64,000 nucleotides of DNA from assembly GCF_000004195.4 (NCBI RefSeq), contig NC_030680.2:4701437-4765436 (forward strand). Reading direction: 5' to 3'. This DNA is from Xenopus tropicalis (lineage: Eukaryota > Chordata > Amphibia > Anura > Pipidae). The notes beneath the pieces are model-generated. The model was not told the origin of the DNA. It saw only the letters and a program-made list of their open reading frames with translations, and did no database searches. The first letter of the stretch is position 1. Each line of letters begins with the position of its first letter. Shown piece after piece: positions 11,173 through 23,609 of the stretch. A program made the translations under genes and the position numbers.

Positions 11173-11837
11173 GGGCAGTGTTGGGCTACACAATTGGGCG
11201 ATGGGCTGTGACTGAGGGCAGGTAGGGGGCTGGAAGGCGCAGCAGGGAGTTATCGGTGGGATTGGGAGGTGGGTGCTGTAATATGGATTGAGATCCGCAC
11301 ATTGGGGAGTTATGGGTGCTATAGCAGGGGCAATGGGGGGGGGGGGGGTACAGAAGGGTATTTTGTGATGAATTGTTCTATCAGTGCTTGAATGGGAGGT
11401 ATCTGTGTGTTATATCAGCATTTATTGGGTGATTGGGGGTTTAATTGCTCTAATACTGTTTATTGGCTACATAGTGTTCTGGGGGCAGTGGAGGGAACCG
11501 GAACTGTGTATGATTGGGGGGTTTAGTACAGTAACTGGGGTGGCACATGGGGCTAACTGGGCTAACTGTTGGTGGCTAGGTGGTACCTGGGGGTTAATTG
11601 TTATGTCAATATGTCTTTAGGTGGTATTGAGATTAACAATCAGATTTGGGTGGTATTGTGGGTTATTTTGTGGCAATGTGTAATTATGTGGTGGTTTGAG
11701 GCTGGTTGTTCTGTCACTGAGTGATTAGCTGGCGTTGGGGGGGCTACTCGCTGTAGCAATGTGTGATTAAGTGTTATCCCGGGGTGACAGAATGTGCAGG
11801 GGCTGTAGAACAATGTGGGATTATTTGTGGGTGCAGG
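11173..11837. other. GT-rich intronic sequence with a poly-G run
   Basis: Sequence rich in TGGGGG and ATTGGG phrases that may be an old, decayed minisatellite. A G homopolymer of about 15 lies at 11334-11348. No exon seen. Confidence 0.5.
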
Positions 11838-11990
11838 GTGGCACAGGGTAAGGGGACACAGATGCAACACCAAGCTGTACTGGGTGGCACAGGGTAAGGG
11901 GACACAGATGCAACACCAAGCTGTACTGGGTGGCACAGGGTAAGGGGACACAGATGCAACACCAAGCTGTACTGGGTGGCACTGTGCGTG
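11838..11990. repeat. 46-base tandem repeat, about 3 copies
   Basis: Three copies of GGTGGCACAGGGTAAGGGG followed by ACACAGATGCAACACCAAGC and TGTACT. Landmarks at 11836, 11882 and 11928 give 46 bases. The copies are virtually identical. Confidence 0.93.
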
Positions 11991-14365
11991 GCACCACACT
12001 GGGAGACAGAGGCGGGCGAGTAAATATTGCCGGGATCCTGGCACAGCTGTTGATTGCATTCAAGTGAGCATGGAAAGTGTTGCCGCTTGGCACAGGGGGA
12101 ATATATGTAGAATAGGGCTGGCACTGTGTATGGGGTATTATAGCTCCGGCTGAGGGCTCAGTGGGCACCGACAGTGCCAGTGGGTACAGACAAGCCCAGC
12201 CTCGCTTTGTTAATAAACAAGACCCTGGGTCTGATCTCTCCCAGTGCCAGCTGTACGGACTATTAGCACTTACTAATTGCCCCCCATTCTCAGCCCAAGC
12301 CCGCCAGATCCCTAACACTGCAATGAAAGGTGCCCAGGTCTCTCCATCTGTAATATATTCCACCCAGAGCCTGTCACTCAGCAGAGCGGTGTAATGAGGC
12401 ACTGCAGGGGCAGCCTGCCCGCCACATGCCCATAATCTTTACTGGGATTCTGCTGAAATGTCACTGGCGCTGTGATAGGGCAGCTTCCTAGCAAATGGTA
12501 TCCGGGGTCTACTGGGCTTTACCTGGGGGTGAATGGGGTTAACTTGGGGCCAGGTGGCTCCATACATGGACAATGTCTAGAGAAGAAATATTTGGGTCTC
12601 TACAGGGAGACTTGGCATCAGGACCATTCCGACCCGGCAGCCTAGATCTGCTTGGACTACAGAACATCTCCACATCAGGACCAGTCAGCCCTGGAGAGGA
12701 CACTGGGGGTGACTGGGCTACTGGGGGACTTAGGACCAGGCCATTCTTACCTGCAGATTGTGCCAGAAGACTCACTATTGGGGACCTTTCTTTGCTGGGA
12801 CCACAGTGTGGTTTTGGGGTGCATATTGGACCAAATGATTCATTATTGGGAACTTTCTCCCCTGTATGTGGGTATATGTGACATTGGAGTGTCGGGGGTG
12901 CTGATCGGAGCAGATGTTTCAATACTGGGGCCATTCTGACCCGGATATTTGTAGATAGAGACCTAGATACTCGGACCGGGTGATTCGGTATTGGGACCTT
13001 TCCCACTTGGGTGTCTAGGGGCAAGAGGGGGGCATTTTGATGTCTGAACTGCAAGTTAGGTCTGAATCAGAACCATTCTAAACTGGCGCTCTGCAGAGGA
13101 ATCATGTTATCGAATGGGTCAGATGATTTATTAATTGGGTCCGTCCTTACATGGAAATCTGGGGAGAGATTAGTGGGGTTTCTGCATTGCAGACAGTAGT
13201 AAGTCCAGCCTGTGTTTGTAGAAGAAATATTGGGGTGACTATGGAAAGGGAAGACAGTTCAGGAATCTTGGGGTGCTCAGGCTACACCCCAATGTGTATG
13301 GAACCCTATATTACCCTACAGCTTGCATGTCGCCTATGGAGCTCATTAAATAACAGGGACATCAGGGTTCACTTTCCCGGCGCAGTAGAATTCCATTGTA
13401 TTGGGGGGAATAAAAACTGTTGTTTTATACATGACATTCTCTTCGCTGCTTTTTCTCGGAATATAATCGTTTGCTGAACTTCTGCGGCTGAGGGAACTTT
13501 CCTCCTGGCGCAGCAGCCAAGGGGTTAATGTTGGCTAAGCGGATTACAAACAAACCCCCCCCCCAAGCCCCCTAGTCGTACAGCCTGCCTGTCAAAAGGA
13601 ATTGCAACTTGCTAACCAGATTTGCTGAAATAACAGCATTAATCGCATCTATCTGTGGGTGGCCTCCTTGTATCGCTATTTCCCTTTATCCCAGACATTT
13701 TCCCTTTATACTTATATATATATATATATTTATATATTGTGAGGCTTCAGGAACTGGCGCTTTCTTTCCTTCTCTGCATGAAAGAGTGTGAGCCTTGTCG
13801 CCGGCCGCTGCCCGTCCCTGGGATTCCATGAAGGGGTTAAAAGGTGGCAATTTTTTTTATTTTTACCCCCTGCTTGAGAGCTAAGGAGGTGGGTGCTGCC
13901 AGACAGCCGCAGGCCTCGTTTTCTTCCCCAGTCTTTGAGGCTATCATGCTCGGCCGACTCCCACCCTCCATAGAATCCCCCCTTCCCCAGCAATTTTTGT
14001 GATTAGCCACGGAGGGTCCAACAAGGGAGAGTCACTCGCCATTAATATTTAATGCAATTTCACTCTGGGGGCTTGTAGATATATATTCACAGAGCTCGAT
14101 TAGCAGCGTGACGTGACTGCCGAATTACATCATACGGGGGGTTATCACCGGGGTGAACCCCCATCTGTGTTTGTGATTGCTAAACTGCATCTCCCAGCAA
14201 GAGCCAAGAATCAGAGGTTCTTTTAGATTTGCCTCCTACTCTGCCGGTTGCAATGAACAGAGTGATGCCTATTCCACTCATATATATTGATGTGCTAGTT
14301 AAATATTTAATATTGGCTTTGTTAGGTACAAACAAATCCACACCTAAAACACATAGCAAATACAT
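11991..14365. other. Intronic sequence without a gene
   Basis: Bases 12560-13060 contain loosely recurring phrases such as TATTGGG, GGACC and ATTCTGACCCGG, suggesting a very old tandem repeat; the open frames here look spurious. Bases 13380-14160 are unique. A TATA dinucleotide run lies near 13713-13737 and a C-run near 13555. No exon recognised. Confidence 0.5.
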
Positions 14366-15692
14366 TGCCCCCCTACTGTATATTATAAGGATATTAGAAG
14401 TCACTGAGGGGTTCTGTGCCCATATAAAGGCACAAGGCTGCAGGCTGAGTTATACAGGGAACTCTGAGTATCACTCATGTATTATAAGGGATACTGTACC
14501 CCCTACTGTAAATGATAAGGATATTAGCAGTCACTGAGGGGTTCTGTGCCCCCCATATAAAGGCACAAGGCTGCAGGCTGAGTTATACAGAGAACTCTGA
14601 GTATCACTCATGTATTATAAGGGATACTGTACCCCCTACTGTAAATGATAAGGATATTAGCAGTCACTGAGGGGTTCTGTGCCCCCCATATAAAGGCACA
14701 AGGCTGCAGGCTGAGTTATACAGGGAACTCTGAGTATCACTCATGTATTATAAGGGATAATGTACCCCCTACTGTAAATGATAAGGATATTAGCAGTCAC
14801 TGAGGGGTTCTGTGCCCCCCATATAAAGGCACAAGGCTGCAGGCTGAGTTATACAGGGAACTCTGAGTATCACTCATGTATTATAAGGGATAATGTACCC
14901 CCTACTGTAAATGATAAGGATATTAGCAGTCACTGAGGGGTTCTGTGCCCCCCATATAAAGGCACAAGGCTGCAGGCTGAGTTATACAGGGAACTCTGAG
15001 TATCACTCATGTATTATAAGGGATAATGTACCCCCTACTGTAAATGATAAGGATATTAGCAGTCACTGAGGGGTTCTGTGCCCCCCATATAAAGGCACAA
15101 GGCTGCAGGCTGAGTTATACAGGGAACTCTGAGTATCACTCATGTATTATAAGGGATAATGTACCCCCTACTGTAAATGATAAGGATATTAGCAGTCACT
15201 GAGGGGTTCTGTGCCCCCCATATAAAGGCACAAGGCTGCAGGCTGAGTTATACAGGGAACTCTGAGTATCACTCATGTATTATAAGGGATAATGTACCCC
15301 CTACTGTAAATGATAAGGATATTAGCAGTCACTGAGGGGTTTTGTGCCCCCCATATAAAGGCACAAGGCTGCAGGCTGAGTTATACAGGGAACTCTGAGT
15401 ATCACTCATGTATTATAAGGGATAATGTACCCCCTACTGTAAATGATAAGGATATTAGCAGTCACTGAGGGGTTCTGTGCCCCCCATATAAAGGCACAAG
15501 GCTGCAGGCTGAGTTATACAGGGAACTCTGAGTATCACTCATGTATTATAAGGGATAATGTACCCCCTACTGTAAATGATAAGGATATTAGCAGTCACTG
15601 AGGGGTTCTGTGCCCCCCATATAAAGGCACAAGGCTGCAGGCTGAGTTATACAGGGAACTCTGAGTATCACTCATGTATTATAAGGGATAAT
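14366..15692 (+). repeat. 133-base minisatellite, about 10 copies
   Basis: The unit contains GTACCCCCTACTGTAAATG, ATAAGGATATTAGCAGTCAC, CATATAAAGGCACAAGGC and GAGTATCACTCATGTATTAT. AATGATAAGG landmarks at 14511 and 14644 give 133 bases. The first unit (14366 on) is diverged; the inner ones are nearly identical. The opening phrase matches the arms of the palindromic element at 17591-17725. Confidence 0.96.
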
Positions 15693-16249
15693 ATAATAAG
15701 TTATAATGGTATCGCTAGGTGGGCACCACTGGGTGACAAATACAATTAAGGTTGAAATCTAAATGTAAAATGCAAAAACAAAAAGACAAAAAGGGACATC
15801 TCCCCCCAGAATTATCTCTTTGATTATTTCATTTGTGGAGTGAGATTGGTTTGTTGATATTTTCTGGGTCTCATGAATTTTAATGCCCCTGAAATGACAT
15901 TGTTCCTATTTTCAGGCGTTCGCCCCGTAATCGAGAGCAGCTCTCGAGCGAAACTGTGTCATCCTGCGCGTTACAGGGAAGCGGCGCCTTGTTCATATTT
16001 AATGCCGTGCGTCGGCCAAGCAGGAATTCTCCTCTCGGAATATGAATGTTGGCAATCCTTCCGAACCCTTCATCTGACACAGGGATTAATATTCACTATA
16101 AATACCTCACTGGGTATATGTGCCGCTTGCAAGCACTTTCATGTAGTGCCAAGGCCTCTTTACTGGTGCGGGGGCCTAGAACCCAGTCAGAACTGTCTAA
16201 CCAGCTGTCTCTATCATCTCCTGGTGTCTCACTCTTGCTCACCTGGGCC
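15693..16249. other. Unique intronic spacer
   Basis: No exon recognised. Contains the TCGAGAGCAGCTCTCGA palindrome near 15931-15947, embedded in a CpG-bearing unique stretch (15900-16060). An open frame over this stretch runs into the next array and shows no known domain. Confidence 0.5.
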
Positions 16250-17395
16250 CTTCTTGTCCTGCTGTCTCTGTTGTTTTCCATCTGTCTCCATAATGCCCCA
16301 GGGCATCGGTTTTGCCCTATTGTCTTCATTTTACTGAATTGCCCTCTTGCCATACCCTCTTCATTTTGCCTTACTGTCTCAGTCTTATTCTACTGTCCCA
16401 ATTGCCCTAGGGTTTCATAATGGAAGCCCTGCTGTAACCATCTTGCCCTACTGTCCCACTTGCCCTACTGCCCCACCTGCCCTAGGAATTCATTATAGAA
16501 GCCCTGCTGTAACCAACTTGCCCTACTGTCTCAATTTTGCCCTGATGTCTCAATCTTGCCCTACTGTCTCTATCTTGCCCTACTGCCCCACTTGCCCTAC
16601 TGTCTCCATCTTGTCCTACTGTCTCCTTCTTGTCCTACTGTCTCCATCTTGCCCTACTGTCTCCATCTTGCCCTACTGTCCCACTTGCCCTACTGTCTCA
16701 ATCTTGCCTTACTGTCTCAATCTTGCCCTACTGTCCCACTTGCCCTACTGTCTCCATCTTGCCCTACTGTCTCCATCTTGCCCTACTGTCTCCATCTTGC
16801 CCTACTGTCCCACTTGCCCTACTGTCCCACTTGCCCTGCTGTCTCCATCTTGCCCTACTGTCTCCATCTTGCCCTACTGTCTCCATCTTGCCCTACTGTC
16901 CCACTTGCCCTACTGTCTCCATCTTGCCCTACTGTCCCACTTGCCCTGCTGTCTCCATCTTGCCCTACTGTCTCCATCTTGCCCTACTGTCCCACTTGCC
17001 CTGCTGTCTCCATCTTGCCCTACTGTCCCCATCTTGTCCTACTGTCTCCATCTTGCCCTACTGTCTCCATCTTGTCCTACTGTCTCCATCTTGCCCTACT
17101 GTCCCACTTGCCCTGCTGTCTCCATCTTGCCCTACTGTCTCCATCTTGCCCTACTGTCTCCATCTTGCCCTAGTGTCCCACTTGCCCTGCTGTCTCCATC
17201 TTGCCCTACTGTCCCCATCTTGTCCTACTGTCTCCATCTTGCCCTACTGTCTCCATCTTGTCCTACTGTCTCCATCTTGCCCTACTGTCCCACTTGCCCT
17301 ACTGTCTCCATCTTGCCCTACTGTCCCACTTGCCCTAGGGTTTCATTATGGAAGCCCCGCTGTAACTATCTTGCCCTACTCATAGAGATGCATCT
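16250..17395 (-). repeat. 19-base minisatellite, reversed, mixed with 17-base units
   Basis: Reverse-complement form of the 19-base family: TGCCCTACTGTCTCCATCT, mixed with a 17-base variant, TTGCCCTACTGTCCCAC. The left edge (16250-16500) is diverged. The long open frames here are repeat by-products. Confidence 0.93.
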
Positions 17396-17590
17396 GCCAT
17401 GTCTCTCTGAGCTTTTCACGCTCTTCCTACCTATGCCGGCTGCTCTGTTTTGCCCAGGGCACTTTTCCATATGTTATTTGACCTTGGCAGAACAACTAGT
17501 TCCTCTGTGGCAGCTCCAGTTTTTGAGGCATTTATACAGGAGATGTGCAGGACAATACAATAAAAGTAATTGTTTCTTATATATAGTGGA

Positions 17591-17725
17591 TATTGTACCC
17601 CCTACTGTAATTTATAAAGATATTAGAAGTCACCGAGGAGTTATGTGACCATACATACATTTTATACTGGTCACTTGACTCTAATATCCTTAGAAACTAC
17701 AGTAGGGGGTACATTATACATTATA
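17591..17725. mobile_element. Palindromic MITE-like element related to the 133-base unit
   Basis: The left arm (TTGTACCCCCTACTGTAA, then AAAGATATTAGAAGTCAC) is mirrored by the right arm (GACTCTAATATCC ... CTACAGTAGGGGGTACA). The arms are about 40 bases each around a short centre. The left arm matches the 133-base repeat unit at 14366-15692, so this is a plausible unexpanded relative of that unit. Confidence 0.75.
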
Positions 17726-17990
17726 GCCCACAGCTAAAAATGTTTGAGTTACAGCATTTGTCTTGAATTATCTCTCTGTTTTCTGTTTAAAACAAACATC
17801 CCCCCCATCCACATTCCCATTACTTTCCCATATACAGATGTGTGTGACGGTTTGTTATAAACAGCCCCTTCCTATGTAGGAACGCACTGTTTATAAGCAT
17901 ATAATTTACAGTTTGGCCCCATAGGGAAATGACCCAACTGCAGATTATAAAGGGATTCTGTCCAGCCCTGATGTAATTGGAAATAATTAT

Positions 17991-18773
17991 CCCCCCATTT
18001 GTCTCTCTACTCCCCGAACCCCCTTTCCCTTCCCCTCTCTCCTTCTGTCTCTCATCCCCTTTCCTTTTCTATTCCCCCCCCCAACTGTTTGGCCTTACTC
18101 CCCCCCCCATCCTCCCTCTTCTCCCCCCTTCTATATTTCCCCTCTCCCCCCATTTGTCTCTCTACTCCCCGAACCCCCTTTCCCTTCCCCTCTCTCCTTC
18201 TGTCTCTCATCCCCTCTCCTTTCCTTTTCTATTCCCCCCCCCCCAACTGTTTGGCCTTACTCCCCCCCATCCTCCCTCTTCTCCCCCCTTCTATATTTCC
18301 CCTCTCCCCCCATTTGTCTCTCTACTCCCCGAACCCCCTTTCCCTTCCCCTCTCTCCTTCTGTCTCTCATCCCCTCTCCTTTCCTTTTCTATTCCCCCCC
18401 CCAACTGTTTGGCCTTACTCCCCCCCATCCTCCCTCTTCTCCCCCCTTCTATATTTCCCCTCTCCCCCCATTTGTCTCTCTACTCCCCGAACCCCCTTTC
18501 CCTTCCCCTCTCTCCTTCTGTCTCTCATCCCCTCTCCTTTCCTTTTCTATTCCCCCCCCCCAACTGTTTGGCCTTACTCCCCCCCATCCTCCCTCTTCTC
18601 TCCCCTTCTATATTTCCCCTCTCCCCCCATTTGTCTCTCTACTCCCCGAACCCCCTTTCCCTTCCCCTCTCTCCTTCTGTCTCTCATCCCCTCTCCTTTC
18701 CTTTTCTATTCCCCCCCCAACTGTTTGGCCTTACTCCCCCCCATCCTCCCTCTTCTCCCCCTTCTATATTTCC
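17991..18773. repeat. 158-base pyrimidine-rich minisatellite, 5 copies
   Basis: The unit runs from CCCCATTTGTCTCTCTACTC through CAACTGTTTGGCCTTACTC to CCCTTCTATATTTCC. About five copies, nearly identical except for C-run lengths (TATTCCCC... and TACTCCCC... vary by one or a few bases). Open frames across it are by-products. Confidence 0.95.
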
Positions 18774-20503
18774 GCTCACTGTACTGGGATTATACTGGAC
18801 ACACACTATGCTGGTATGGGACAAGGTGCCCAGTTAGGCAACACAAGCCATGGCTAATAGGGCGTGGGTGCCACGGTGCTGCCAGGGAATGTAGGTCAAT
18901 GCCTTGGCTACCAAGCGCAGCCCATTGATGCCCCGGCTAACTGGCAGATCTCCTGCTGTCCTGCTGGGCCAATCAAACCCTGGATTTAACACACAGGGGC
19001 TAATTAGAAACACAGGTTCTGAATTGCTATGGCAACCCATCAGATCTTTGTTTTAGTTTTCCAGCTTGTAGCAGTCTAATTAATATTAATTGCCGGCCCA
19101 AAGCAAGTACACAAAATTCAAAGAGAATTCTAGGTGTCCGTGTATCTTTATGAAATGTTCTGTGTATCCCTGGCTGCGGAACCCTGGGAACCATTAGGCA
19201 CAGACAGCTGTAGGTATTTGTATTTATATAGGGCCACTGATAACTCCTTTGCATTCTGGGAATGAATGGGTTAAAAACCTTGATTTTGGAGCTTTTTTGC
19301 TCAATTAACAGATAAACATTTTTTTCTAGTTGAAGTTAATGGTTCCTGAGAGCAGGGTGGGGACAGGCTTGTGGTTGGTAACAATGGGCCAATAGGAACA
19401 TCTTGGGTTTAAGGGGACAGTTTACGGCCATATCGTTTAATTCAAATGACTCAGAGACTGTGACATCATTATTTCAGACTTCATTCATTGGTCACATTCT
19501 TTGCCGGGCTCTTCAGGGGAGGAGCAACTGAGGGAAGGGCTGTTATATCAGTATAGTGCAAATATAGAAGGATTGTGCTTAAAACAGTAGTGTTTCTGGC
19601 TGATTTATTGGAAAATTCCCCCCAAACCCCACTAGCCCCGCCCACCTGTTCCACTTCCTGTTTCCTCCTTTCCCAGGCTGTGCAGGGGGGGCAGCGGCAC
19701 TGAAGAATAGGAACCAATCAGCAGCTAGGCTGACCTGATGCCTGTCAGTGCTTGTGTGACTGCAGGGCTGTGATTGGCTACTCCCCTCCTACTGTGCTTC
19801 TGGCAGGGACTGTTAGGACACGCCCACCCCTCATTTGAAACCCAGACAGGGACCTGAGAGGATCTATAGGGAGCTCCAATAAAGGGGCCATTGTTACAGA
19901 TAGGGTTAATGTTTAGCCCAAAGGGAAACCAGCACCGTATATTATTCATAACTGCCTACAGGGGTAGGGTAGGGGTTTGTTTATCCTGTTTATGTCTCCT
20001 TTCAAACTTTTAATTGTAGGATTAAATTCCTGCATTAATATGATGATGGAGTTCAATCCCCTCGGTGTCAGCAGTTTTGTTTGTTTTATAAAACGTCAGT
20101 GGAGTGGGCTTAATAGCCACAAATTTTTATTGCCCCTGGATAACAGGGAAAGGGGAAATAATCCAAAGCCTGTTAGAAACCCCGAGCTAATGATAGATAA
20201 AATGGCAGAATCTCTCCTTTAATGAAGAGCGGGAGCCCCGCGCCGGTGGGTTGGCAGTGAGGGTGTTGACAGTTGCCGCTCCGAGCAACGTTCTTGGCCT
20301 GTCAATAACTGTTACACATCTGTCGGCACTCACAGACCTACATGCCTCCTTCCTGCAATACACTCTATGTATGGATATTGATTTTTTTTAAAAATGTATT
20401 TCAACAGACAGGCGGGAAATCCATTTATTGTGATGGAAAGTTAAACTTGGATGTTAAAGGTGAAGTCACGTGCCGGCGTTATTCTTATTTACCTGTATAT
20501 ATC
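18774..20503. other. Unique intronic sequence, 1.7 kb
   Basis: Largely single-copy. No exon, RNA gene or recognised transposon. Short open frames (18834, 19027, 19481, 19725) lack recognisable domains or splice context. Confidence 0.5.
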
Positions 20504-21083
20504 ATATAGCGGGGTGACTGTTACCCCAATGTTTCTATATACCTGTAACCTTGTTATGGGCTAAGGGGGCCCAGCCTGAAGGCCAGTTAGGGGGGGATTT
20601 GGGGTGAGTGCTTATTTGTGCCCTGGGTACCCCTGGAACTATAGCGGGGTGACTGTTACCCCAATGTTTCTATATATCTGTAACCTTGTTATGGGCTAAG
20701 GGGGCCCAGCCTGAAGGCCAGTTAGGGGGGGATTTGGGGTGAGTGCTTATTTGTGCCCTGGGTACCCCTGGAACTATAGCGGGGTGACTGTTACCCCAAT
20801 GTTTCTATATATCTGTAACCTTGTTATGGGCTAAGGGGGCCCAGCCTGAAGGCCAGTTAGGGGGGGATTTGGGGTGAGTGCTTATTTGTGCCCTGGGTAC
20901 CCCTGGAACTATAGCGGGGTGACTGTTACCCCAATGTTTCTATATATCTGTAACCTTGTTATGGGCTAAGGGGGCCCAGCCTGAAGGCCAGTTAGGGGGG
21001 GATTTGGGGTGAGTGCTTATTTGTGCCCTGGGTACCCCTGGAACTATAGCGGGGTGACTGTTACCCCAATGTTTCTATATATA
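20504..21083 (+). repeat. 135-base minisatellite, locus 1 of 4, about 4.3 copies
   Basis: The unit contains ATAGCGGGGTGACTGTTACC, CCTTGTTATGGGCTAAGGGG, CCCAGCCTGAAGGCCAG and TGCTTATTTGTGCCCTGGG. ATAGC landmarks at 20506, 20641, 20776, 20911 and 21046 give exactly 135 bases. Other loci: 56232-57058 (+), 58934-60138 (-) and 63311-63724 (+). Confidence 0.96.
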
Positions 21084-21448
21084 GACTGTAACTTATTTTC
21101 AAATAATGACTGTGATGTCTCTTGGCTCGCCAATCTAAGGCATGAAATAACAAGCATTGTTTACAACGTGTTAATGTATTTTCCATTCATATAGAGGAGT
21201 ATTGATAACAACGTTAAACTGGCACTGAGAAGCTGCATTATCCCAGTAATCTCTATTTTTCTGCTTCTCACCAGAGCTAAAGGATTATTATTATAATTTG
21301 TAGAGCACGTACTCATTTACACACAGGATGGGGCAGAAGGCAGTTTAGTTAGATATTTGTAATTATTTTTTCTTTACTGGTAATTTTGTTCACTTCACTC
21401 TTACTTATTCTCCTTTTCTGGCAAATTGGAGAAACTATTACTTTTATG
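21084..21448. other. Unique intronic spacer
   Basis: AT-rich single-copy sequence, no gene seen. Confidence 0.5.
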
Positions 21449-22497
21449 TTTATACATATGGGTAGGGGGTGCCATAGTGTTTCCCTTAGACAGTACAGTA
21501 TGGGGGTACAGCTTATTGTGTGCCCAGAACATTCCTTCTCTGTATATTTATATTTATACATATGGGTAGGGGGTGCCATAGTGTTTCCCTTAGACAGTAC
21601 AGTATGGGGGTACAGCTTATTGTGTGCCCAGAACATTCCCTCTCTGTATATTTATATTTATACATATGGGTAGGGGGTGCCATAGTGTTTCCCTTAGACA
21701 GTACAGTATGGGGGTACAGCTTATTGTGTGCCCAGAACATTCCTTCTCTGTATATTTATATTTATACATATGGGTAGGGGGTGCCATAGTGTTTCCCTTA
21801 GACAGTACAGTATGGGGGTACAGCTTATTGTGTGCCCAGAACATTCCTTCTCTGTATATTTGTATTTATACATATGGGTAGGAGGTGCCATAGTGTTTCC
21901 CTTAGACAGTACAGTATGGGGGTACAGCTTATTGTGTGCCCAAAACATTCCTTCTCTGTATATTTGTATTTATACATATGGGTAGGAGGTGCCATAGTGT
22001 TTCCCTTAGACAGTACAGTATGGGGGTACAGCTTATTGTGTGCCCAGAACATTCCTTCTCTGTATATTTATATTTATACATATGGGTAGGGGGTGCCATA
22101 GTGTTTCCCTTAGACAGTACAGTATGGGGGTACAGCTTATTGTGTGCCCAGAACATTCCCTCTCTGTATATTTATATTTATACATATGGGTAGGGGGTGC
22201 CATAGTGTTTCCCTTAGACAGTACAGTATGGGGGTACAGCTTATTGTGTGCCCAGAACATTCCTTCTCTGTATATTTATATTTATACATATGGGTAGGGG
22301 GTGCCATAGTGTTTCCCTTAGACAGTACAGTATGGGGGTACAGCTTATTGTGTGCCCAGAACATTCCTTCTCTGTATATTTGTATTTATACATATGGGTA
22401 GGAGGTGCCATAGTGTTTCCCTTAGACAGTACAGTATGGGGGTACAGCTTATTGTGTGCCCAAAACATTCCTTCTCTGCATATTTGTATTTATATAT
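21449..22497 (+). repeat. 104-base minisatellite, locus 2 of 4, about 10 copies
   Basis: Same unit as 8136-8965. Diagnostic variants (TTTATATTT against TTTGTATTT, ATTCCCTCT against ATTCCTTCT, CCCAAAACATT against CCCAGAACATT) repeat in the same order every five units, so the array is two copies of a 520-base block. Confidence 0.96.
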
Positions 22498-22861
22498 GTG
22501 AGAGCTTTTGATTGCCTCTAAGCAAACCTGCAGATTTTCCATGTTCCGTGTTGCTATGTGCATGTACAAGTCATTTCTCAGTAATTCTCGCTCAGCGCGG
22601 CGCAGGAGATAGCTCTAATCTGCAGGAAAGCATTGCCGGCATCTCTGACACCCAAAGGGGAAATAGTGTAGAGATGCGGACACAATGCAGTTTATCTGTA
22701 ACGCGCTGTCACCGCCGAGACTTACAGCTTCCCCCCTTGATGGAATAACATTCGCCGGCGTCTAAAGGGGAAATTAGGGTTGGAGGCTGTCAAAGCGGCC
22801 GCAGGTAACGAGACGCAAAGGAACCTTGTCGGAAAGTGCTAGGTGTATATTTCACTCACCC

Positions 22862-22893
<32 letters not shown>

Positions 22894-22908
22894 GCATTGG
22901 CTATATAT
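22498..22908. other. Unique spacer ending in a TA dinucleotide run
   Basis: CpG-bearing single-copy sequence, no exon recognised. A (TA)n run of about 26 bases lies at 22869-22894, directly before the 112-base array. Confidence 0.6.
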
Positions 22909-23609
22909 ATTCTCTGTAATAATAAAACAGTACCTGTACTTGATCCCAACTAAGATATAATTACCCCTTATTGGGGCAGAACAGCCCTATTGGGTTTATT
23001 TAATGGTTAAATGATTCCCTTTTCTCTGTAATAAAAAAACAGTACCTGTACTTGATCCCAACTAAGATATAATTACCCCTTATTGGGGGCAGAACAGCCC
23101 TATTGGGTTTATTTAATGGTTAAATGATTCCCTTTTCTCTGTAATAATAAAACAGTACCTGTACTTGATCCCAACTAAGATATAATTACCCCTTATTGGG
23201 GCAGAACAGCCCTATTGGGTTTATTTCATGGTTAAATGATTCCCTTTTCTCTGTAATAATAAAACAGTACCTGTACTTGATCCCAACTAAGATATAATTA
23301 CCCCTTATTGGGGCAGAACAGCCCTATTGGGTTTATTTAATGGTTAAATGATTCCCTTTTCTCTGTAATAATAAAACAGTACCTGTACTTGATCCCAACT
23401 AAGATATAATTACCCCTTACTGGGGCAGAACAGCCCTATTGGGTTTATTTAATGGTTAAATGATTCCCTTTTCTCTGTAATAATAAAACAGTACCTGTAC
23501 TTGATCCCAACTAAGATATAATTACCCCTTATTGGGGGCAGAACAGCCCTATTGGGTTTATTTCATGGTTAAATGATTCCCTTTTCTCTGTAATAATAAA
23601 ACAGTACCT
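22909..23609 (+). repeat. 112-base minisatellite without MITE ends, about 6 copies
   Basis: The unit contains TCTCTGTAATAATAAAACAG, TACCTGTACTTGATCCCAAC, TAAGATATAATTACCCC, GGCAGAACAGCCCTATTGGG and TTAAATGATTCCC. TCTCTGTA landmarks at 22911, 23023, 23136 and 23248 give 112-113 bases. It is the internal segment of the MITE family seen whole at 33263-33592, but no MITE ends flank this array. Confidence 0.95.

Noticed and set aside
12539..13054. 171-codon minus-strand frame
   Set aside because: Low-complexity, proline- and serine-rich, with loosely recurring phrases of an old repeat; no recognisable domain or splice sites.
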